Shown here in pieces: positions 61,801 to 64,000 of a DNA stretch of 64,000 nt; position 1 is the first letter of the stretch, and the number at the start of each line of letters is the position of its first letter. The notes under the pieces were generated by a model. The model ran no database searches. It worked only from the letters and a program-made list of their open reading frames with translations, and was not told the origin of the DNA. Where the stretch lies: positions 6,438,979-6,502,978 of the forward strand of contig CM049321.1 in the NCBI GenBank assembly GCA_026874595.1. The letters are read 5' to 3'. The stretch comes from Sipunculus nudus. Lineage: Eukaryota > Annelida > Sipuncula > Golfingiida > Sipunculidae. Position numbers and translations under genes: made by a program.

Positions 61801-62117
61801 GCAGGTCAACATTGGTTCGCCTGTCGTCCATAAAGAACCTGTATTTACAGCGAACTGGATCTGGTCCGGTCCGGAAACCGGCTCGGAAAGTTCGATCATT
61901 AGACTGAAGGTGTTTGTATCCCCTTGGATGTTACACGCAGGCGTGTGGCAAAAGCTTGATGCGCAGGCGTACGGACGAATGTTTAGGTCACCTTCCTTTT
62001 TCGGAAGAGACCGGGGAGCTCTTCTGCCGGCACACTGGACTTGTGCAGGGTTGTTGACCCAGTCACCCGGAGGTAGAACATAGCGACCTACCACGTTTAA
62101 GGCGTAATTCATTGTAC
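40892..62117 (-). CDS. GH81 endo-1,3-beta-glucanase with N-terminal cysteine-rich modules (5' end missing)
   Basis: Nine exons join in frame from 62117 to the stop at 40894-40892, giving 864 residues. GH81 enzymes hydrolyse internal beta-1,3-glucan bonds by inversion. Counting from the Met at 62112, residues 1-27 are the end of one Cys-rich module, about 50-157 are a second and about 185-300 a third. A Pro/Thr-rich linker (about 158-184) separates the second and third. The GH81 region starts near 305. Diagnostic blocks are FSDHHFHLGY (Asp595, the expected general acid), RHKDFYLGISWATG, and AESSSEA (Glu668 and Glu672, matching the catalytic Glu pair). The usual GHSWA His is Ile. The C-terminus (STLLYIYEAT) fits the family's last strand. 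The module repeats share KYAVN-IGRF-QPP-DW; I do not recognise their family, and glucan binding is a guess. Introns of up to 5.6 kb, filled with repeats, mark it as a resident animal gene. Confidence 0.9.
41591..41635. repeat. (TA)n microsatellite
   Basis: About 45 bp, in the last GH81 intron. Confidence 0.95.
42608..42648. repeat. (TG)n-Gn microsatellite
   Basis: TG repeats running into a G-rich run, in the last GH81 intron. A (GA)n tract lies at 42449-42468. Confidence 0.85.
43049..43090. repeat. (TA)n microsatellite
   Basis: About 42 bp of TA repeats in the last GH81 intron. Confidence 0.9.
43440..43690 (-). repeat. Inverted copy of the 2-3 kb dispersed repeat
   Basis: The reverse complement reads TTAGGTCAATATTGxGT, ACATGAGAATTGCTGA, ATATAACTTTAT and CAATTGTTTACCCAAAATT, in the same order and spacing as 2943-3115. 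Confidence 0.7.
43989..44093 (-). CDS. GH81 gene, exon 8 visible
   Basis: The exon is 35 codons, phase 0 to 0, acceptor CTTTACAG, donor GTAAGT. It encodes EWAGSVYNVCTWANNP. Assigned by splice phase and position between two recognised exons. Confidence 0.75.
44225..44340 (+). repeat. Dispersed repeat related to 23868-23990
   Basis: Partner of the 23.9-kb copy, with CCTTTTTTCACCGGGGCTTT and GATATTTGCGAAAGAG. Confidence 0.4.
44420..44731 (+). mobile_element. Helitron-like non-autonomous element, family B
   Basis: Contains the palindrome GGTGATCCGGATCACC (44493-44508). It ends in a perfect hairpin GCACTC-TGT-GAGTGC (44707-44721), then AAGTTT, then CTAG followed by T (44728-44732), a good Helitron-type 3' end. 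The 5' end is not defined. Non-coding, upstream of GH81 exon 8 within intron 7. Confidence 0.6.
45434..45636. mobile_element. MITE-like element with CAGGGGCGGATCCGGA ends
   Basis: CAGGGGCGGATCCGGA (left) faces TCCGGACCCCCTGGATTCCT plus CCCCTG (right). It encloses two long G runs (about 45526-45534 and 45593-45609). A relative lies at 25.69 kb. Confidence 0.55.
45751..45931 (-). CDS. GH81 gene, exon 7 visible
   Basis: The exon is phase 2 to 0, acceptor ATTTGTAG, donor GTAAGA. It contains the HACLVGIQVIPITA segment, equivalent to the GIQxLPxT block of GH81. Confidence 0.87.
46271..46680 (+). mobile_element. Helitron-like non-autonomous element, family B, longest copy
   Basis: Starts near the palindrome CCGCCAGGTGGCGG (46275-46288) with GGTTATG. 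It continues with TCTGTTAGTAACAAATCTCA and GTGATCCGGTTCA, and ends with GAGGTCCGTCTTCTCTGAGT plus GCTTTTGTAG, a decayed form of the hairpin end. It lies in GH81 intron 6. Confidence 0.55.
46813..46949 (-). CDS. GH81 gene, exon 6 visible
   Basis: The exon is phase 0 to 2, acceptor GCTCCAG, donor GTAAGC. It begins AIACYHGVAALGAAYGDD and continues LTLATEIRSVRHYY, matching the helix that follows the ESSSEA motif in GH81. Confidence 0.88.
47570..48720 (-). pseudogene. Non-LTR retrotransposon (LINE) reverse transcriptase fragment
   Basis: On the minus strand, 48440-47590 reads, with frameshifts, LLKRVLNNNKSAF, YLSDIKQRDRLGSTLSEWRK, a VPQG-like step, GPSLFNLFLN, NYADVNAISVTGDP (the YADD motif, with Asp2 changed to Val), and downstream DNLMEAKADKFQIIFLKR. 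Order and spacing match the fingers-palm-thumb of LINE RTs. Many stops. It lies in GH81 intron 5. Confidence 0.75.
49411..49568 (-). CDS. GH81 gene, exon 5 visible (catalytic Glu block)
   Basis: The exon is phase 1 to 0, acceptor TTTTAG, donor GTATTT. It encodes LIVRDVANPSRND, FPLVRHKDFYLGISWATG and AESSSE at the exon end. Both Glu residues of the family E-x3-E motif are present. Confidence 0.92.
49640..51380. other. GH81 intron 4 sequence without recognised feature
   Basis: A less AT-rich patch at about 49980-50560 has several CG pairs but no gene signal. Confidence 0.35.
51459..51656 (-). CDS. GH81 gene, exon 4 visible (catalytic Asp block)
   Basis: The exon is phase 1 to 1, acceptor ACACAG, donor GTGAGG. 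It encodes YDTVYGGLLLRSG and FSDHHFHLGYWIYALAYY. The DHHFH block is one of the most diagnostic GH81 signatures and contains the general acid Asp. Confidence 0.92.
51670..53330. other. GH81 intron 3 sequence without recognised feature
   Basis: AT-rich, with a C10-type run at 51970-51979. Confidence 0.35.
53330..54960 (+). repeat. Palindrome-phased tandem array (GGTGGCGCCACC)
   Basis: GGTGGCGCCACC or a near variant starts at about 53509, 53638, 53786, 53915, 54064, 54180 and 54329. It then recurs at about 54613, 54734 and 54859. Early spacings alternate 129/148/129/149/116/149, so the unit is a dimer of about 277 bp made of two unequal halves. GATGTCTGCAGC marks each dimer (near 53336, 53613, 53889, 54154). 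Open frames here are by-products. It lies in GH81 intron 3. Confidence 0.75.
55015..55262 (+). repeat. Short degenerate repeats (CTGCACTGAGTGAACTCTTG)
   Basis: ACTGCACTGAGTGAACTCTT-type units, each followed by GACCT and ACCTGGCT, occur near 55025, 55088 and 55230. CTACCAAAGCTATAAATAGA recurs at about 55141 and 55202. Confidence 0.55.
56150..56860 (+). repeat. Repeat block ending in (ACGACGC)n
   Basis: Internal near-duplicates: ACTTCAGAAAGxxxx...GGATCATTTCTGTG at about 56233 and 56552, and TTTGGTGATGATAGCTCC / TTGGTGATGCTAGCTCT at about 56432 and 56739. One more GGTGGCGCCACC is at 56371-56382. It ends with ACGACGCACGACGTACGACG-type minisatellite at about 56784-56833. Probably a non-autonomous element end. 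Confidence 0.5.
57264..57465 (-). CDS. GH81 gene, exon 3 visible
   Basis: The exon runs from an AATATAG acceptor (phase 0) to a GTAAGT donor (phase 1). It encodes the helical segment with NANSYYAGKSISMVARLA, matching the D-SYY-GK-ARLA block that opens the GH81 (alpha/alpha)6 core. Confidence 0.88.
57979..58057. repeat. (TA)n microsatellite
   Basis: About 79 bp of TA repeats in GH81 intron 2. Confidence 0.95.
58208..58262. repeat. (TA)n microsatellite
   Basis: About 55 bp of TA repeats, 80 bp from GH81 exon 2. Confidence 0.95.
58345..58503 (-). CDS. GH81 gene, exon 2 visible
   Basis: The exon is 53 codons, phase 0 to 0, acceptor CATTTCAG, donor GTAATG. It begins ESLLQPQ and holds the GVDWLMQEPLPK segment, equivalent to the W-x-L-x-E-P region of GH81. 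Confidence 0.82.
58753..58799. repeat. (TA)n microsatellite
   Basis: About 47 bp of TA repeats in GH81 intron 1. Confidence 0.95.
59380..60340 (+). repeat. Degenerate tandem repeat, about 110-160-bp units
   Basis: GTGCC(T/C)TxTxTGACTxTCxGG-type segments recur near 59662, 59820, 59976 and, weaker, 60218. GGGTACTCAAAAT occurs at 59386 and 59684. CAGAATATAGATxAC occurs near 60035, 60168 and 60270. Lies in GH81 intron 1. Confidence 0.45.
60814..62117 (-). CDS. GH81 gene, first visible exon: Cys-rich modules plus start of GH81 domain
   Basis: This large exon runs from a TTGTTGCAG acceptor (phase 1) to CACCAG/GTAATT (phase 0). The Met at 62112 is internal, because an acceptor lies only six bases upstream and the exon opens in the middle of a module. 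It encodes the tail of module 1, two further modules with conserved Cys and WxxQPF/CG ends, a Pro/Thr linker, and the N-terminal beta-rich part of GH81 up to MVVMPHQ. Confidence 0.88.
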
Positions 62118-62129
62118 CTGCAACAAAGA

Positions 62130-62955
62130 ATACATTGCTCGTTACAGTGATCTATTACAGAGGTTTAAGACAACTCGTGCTTTTCAAACGTTTGTCACAG
62201 ATGATCTATGTCAGACCAAAGACGCCTCCACAAGAGAACATGGTCATGAAGAAAATCCGTAGGGCCCAGCTGAAAAAAAAGTTATCAGTGTTAATAAACT
62301 TACATGGGAAGTCTCCCGTATTGGTTGAATCTTGCAAAGCATCCAAGATATGGCCCACTCATCCGCAACTAGAAACAATCACCAGAGAGAAGCATGATTT
62401 GATGACAAAGATGAGAAAAAAGACCTTATTTGCTGAAAAGCACTGTCTTTACCGTGCCAATTGGAATTGGCCATTATCTGCCGCTCAAAATATGTGCGTC
62501 CAGCAGCCAAAGATTTAGTGCTCAAAACAAACTACACACGATGGGAAACTCTAGATTGAGCAAAGAGGCAGACGGAATTCAGATGAACGCTGACTCAAGT
62601 AGGCTTCAAACTGATTCTATACAATACTCAATTATTCAATCCACGATCCAAGTTCTCTTTGTATTTTTCTTCTCTGAAATCATACAGGGATCGGCTGAAC
62701 CCTTTGTACCTGTGCCCGTTAAGTATAGTCAATGAACAACAAAGAAAGATGACTCAGGCTGACAACTTCACTACCATGGATACCACCAGAGGAAACCATA
62801 GTCAACAAGATCAATGGTCAGGTGTTCCGTGGGAAGGAAGCCCCAGGATCAGATACCAAGTCAGCAGAGATCTAAAAAACATGCACCATGTGTTTCCAGT
62901 AAAAATCACTGTGCAGTTTAAGTCATTCTGGAATCAGAAACCCATTCCAGTTTAA
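62130..62955. other. Upstream intron sequence; open frames without recognised domain
   Basis: Three overlapping frames of about 100-127 codons (62135-62955) are open on the plus strand but show no domain I recognise. Because a LINE RT fragment follows on the same strand, they may be its eroded upstream part. I found no GH81 5' exon here. Confidence 0.35.
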
Positions 62956-62959
62956 GGAC

Positions 62960-63720
62960 TCATAACTTGTACAACTCAATAAGTGCATCCAATAACCACA
63001 GAAGAATCACAGAATTTTCCTCGTCAAGAGAAATAATTGCAAGAATTCTTTCAAACCGTCTGGTGTACCGTCTAGCTGAAATAATGCTGCCATATACCCA
63101 ATGTGACCTAAAAAAAGTCTCTTTACGATCATGGCCAAATTTGTCAATCTGTACAATTTTTATTTTATTTTTTTATAACAAAGGTTTTATTAGTAATTTC
63201 TGCTTTTTTACATTTCCATATAATCTCCGACAGATAGAGAAATATGGTTTTCATGAGGATACAACCACATACATAATACTCACTGGACTTCTAGTAAGTT
63301 TACAATAGTTCGATGATGCCTTACAAAGTCTCAGTATATTTCCTTGAAAAAATGGGAAAAGTTTTTCATTTTACCATTGAATAAATAAATATATTTTTGA
63401 ATATCTTCAATAACAAAATTTGAAGCACTTCTTTCACTTATGTTTAAATTATTAAACCTGCAATAATTATTGTTTTTAGATATTGCATATGAAATATCTA
63501 ATATAAATAAATTAACCTTCATAAGAATGAAGACAATGTATACAAACTTATCCCGATGAAGAAATGCTTATTGTGAAGCCTTCCCAGTCCGCGTGGTGTC
63601 AAACAGGGCCCCGTGCTAACTCCAACCATAATCGGCATGATGGCAACAATCATGGTTAAAGACTACTACCAGGCAGTGAGATGCAGTCAAGAGTAGATGG
63701 AAAGCTCTTCAACCTAGAAG
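62960..63720 (+). pseudogene. LINE reverse transcriptase fragment
   Basis: 63005-63120 encodes a HRRITEFSSSREIIARILSN segment then RLVYRLAEIMLPYTQC, which aligns with the YRGISLL-KI-ARILLNRL-LPESQCGFR block of LINE RTs. After a stretch of unrelated AT-rich DNA, 63570-63680 reads, with a frameshift, GVKQGPVLTPTIIGMMATIM, the GVKQGCVLSPTLF block. The catalytic YxDD part is beyond the window or lost. It sits upstream of the first visible GH81 exon. Confidence 0.65.
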
Positions 63721-64000
63721 ACTAAAGCTTGTAACCAAGTGATGGAGACTGCTTGATGCGAAACTGAAATTCGCTGATTAGGGTTAGAAATCCATGACAA
63801 CTCCCTACGACGAAGTAGTTAGTGAGGCCACGCATCGTCCAGGACCACTCTCTACGTTAACAGGACAAAAAAACAGTGAAAGGACAAATAAGAGAAGATA
63901 CGCATGCTTTAGTGATCTGCTTATTGTTTAACATTTTGCTCAACAACATGGTTACATGATCACACAGTAGCCTGTGTGTTGGTCGATTGCTTGAAACACT

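Noticed and set aside
62110-62112. Met at 62112 as the GH81 start codon
   Set aside because: A good 3' splice site lies just upstream, the exon opens in mid-module, and no signal peptide follows this Met.
62135-62955. Three open frames of about 100-127 codons as GH81 5' exons or a new gene
   Set aside because: They are on the strand opposite to GH81, carry no domain I recognise, and lead into a LINE RT fragment on the same strand.

Overview
This window is intron-rich, AT-rich eukaryotic DNA full of transposable elements. Gene structure, repeat content and the families seen suggest an invertebrate, most likely a mollusc and perhaps a bivalve. That assignment is an inference from repeat and gene families; no ribosomal or mitochondrial marker is present. 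I see no prokaryotic operon, CRISPR array or intact RNA gene. Most long open frames are shadows of (TA)n arrays or transposon debris.

Two host protein genes can be reconstructed, both on the minus strand and both with consistent splice phases. (1) 16550-13295: a complete four-exon gene for a secreted 270-residue trypsin-fold protein. Its catalytic His and Ser positions are Glu and Met, so it is a pseudoprotease (serine protease homologue). (2) 62117-40892: nine exons of a GH81 endo-1,3-beta-glucanase. The in-frame product from the first visible exon to the stop is 864 residues, with repeated cysteine-rich modules ahead of the catalytic domain. The 5' exon(s), including any signal peptide, lie outside the window or were not found.

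The rest is mobile and repetitive DNA. At 0.3-3.3 kb there are tRNA-like fragments and a degenerate 0.7-kb repeat with an inverted relative at 43.4-43.7 kb. At 10.0-10.4 kb there is an inverted pair of about 115-bp tRNA-like units; the better one has perfect 10-bp TGTTAC/GTAACA-type ends. At 20.1-25.9 kb there are a motif cluster, a 1-kb foldback element and smaller repeats. At 26.3-29.3 kb there are three tandem copies of a 0.7-kb repeat, one split by a solo LTR with a perfect 4-bp target duplication. At 29.3-34.3 kb lies a decayed Ty3/gypsy retroelement (LTR, tRNA-Pro-type primer site, SCAN-type gag, integrase, then RT). Its integrase-before-RT order is Gmr1-like, and it carries a 666-bp internal tandem duplication. 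It is truncated into the antisense gag of another element (34.3-35.6 kb). At 38.7-40.1 kb there is a Helitron-like non-autonomous element with about seven 180-bp core repeats.

The GH81 introns carry a reverse LINE fragment (47.6-48.7 kb), two small Helitron-like copies (44.4 and 46.3 kb), a foldback MITE (45.4 kb) and an array phased by the palindrome GGTGGCGCCACC (53.3-54.9 kb). A second LINE fragment lies upstream of the first visible exon (62.9-63.7 kb). The two host genes are unrelated in sequence. GH81 would act outside the cell on beta-1,3-glucan of algae or fungi; the protease homologue would act by binding rather than cleavage.
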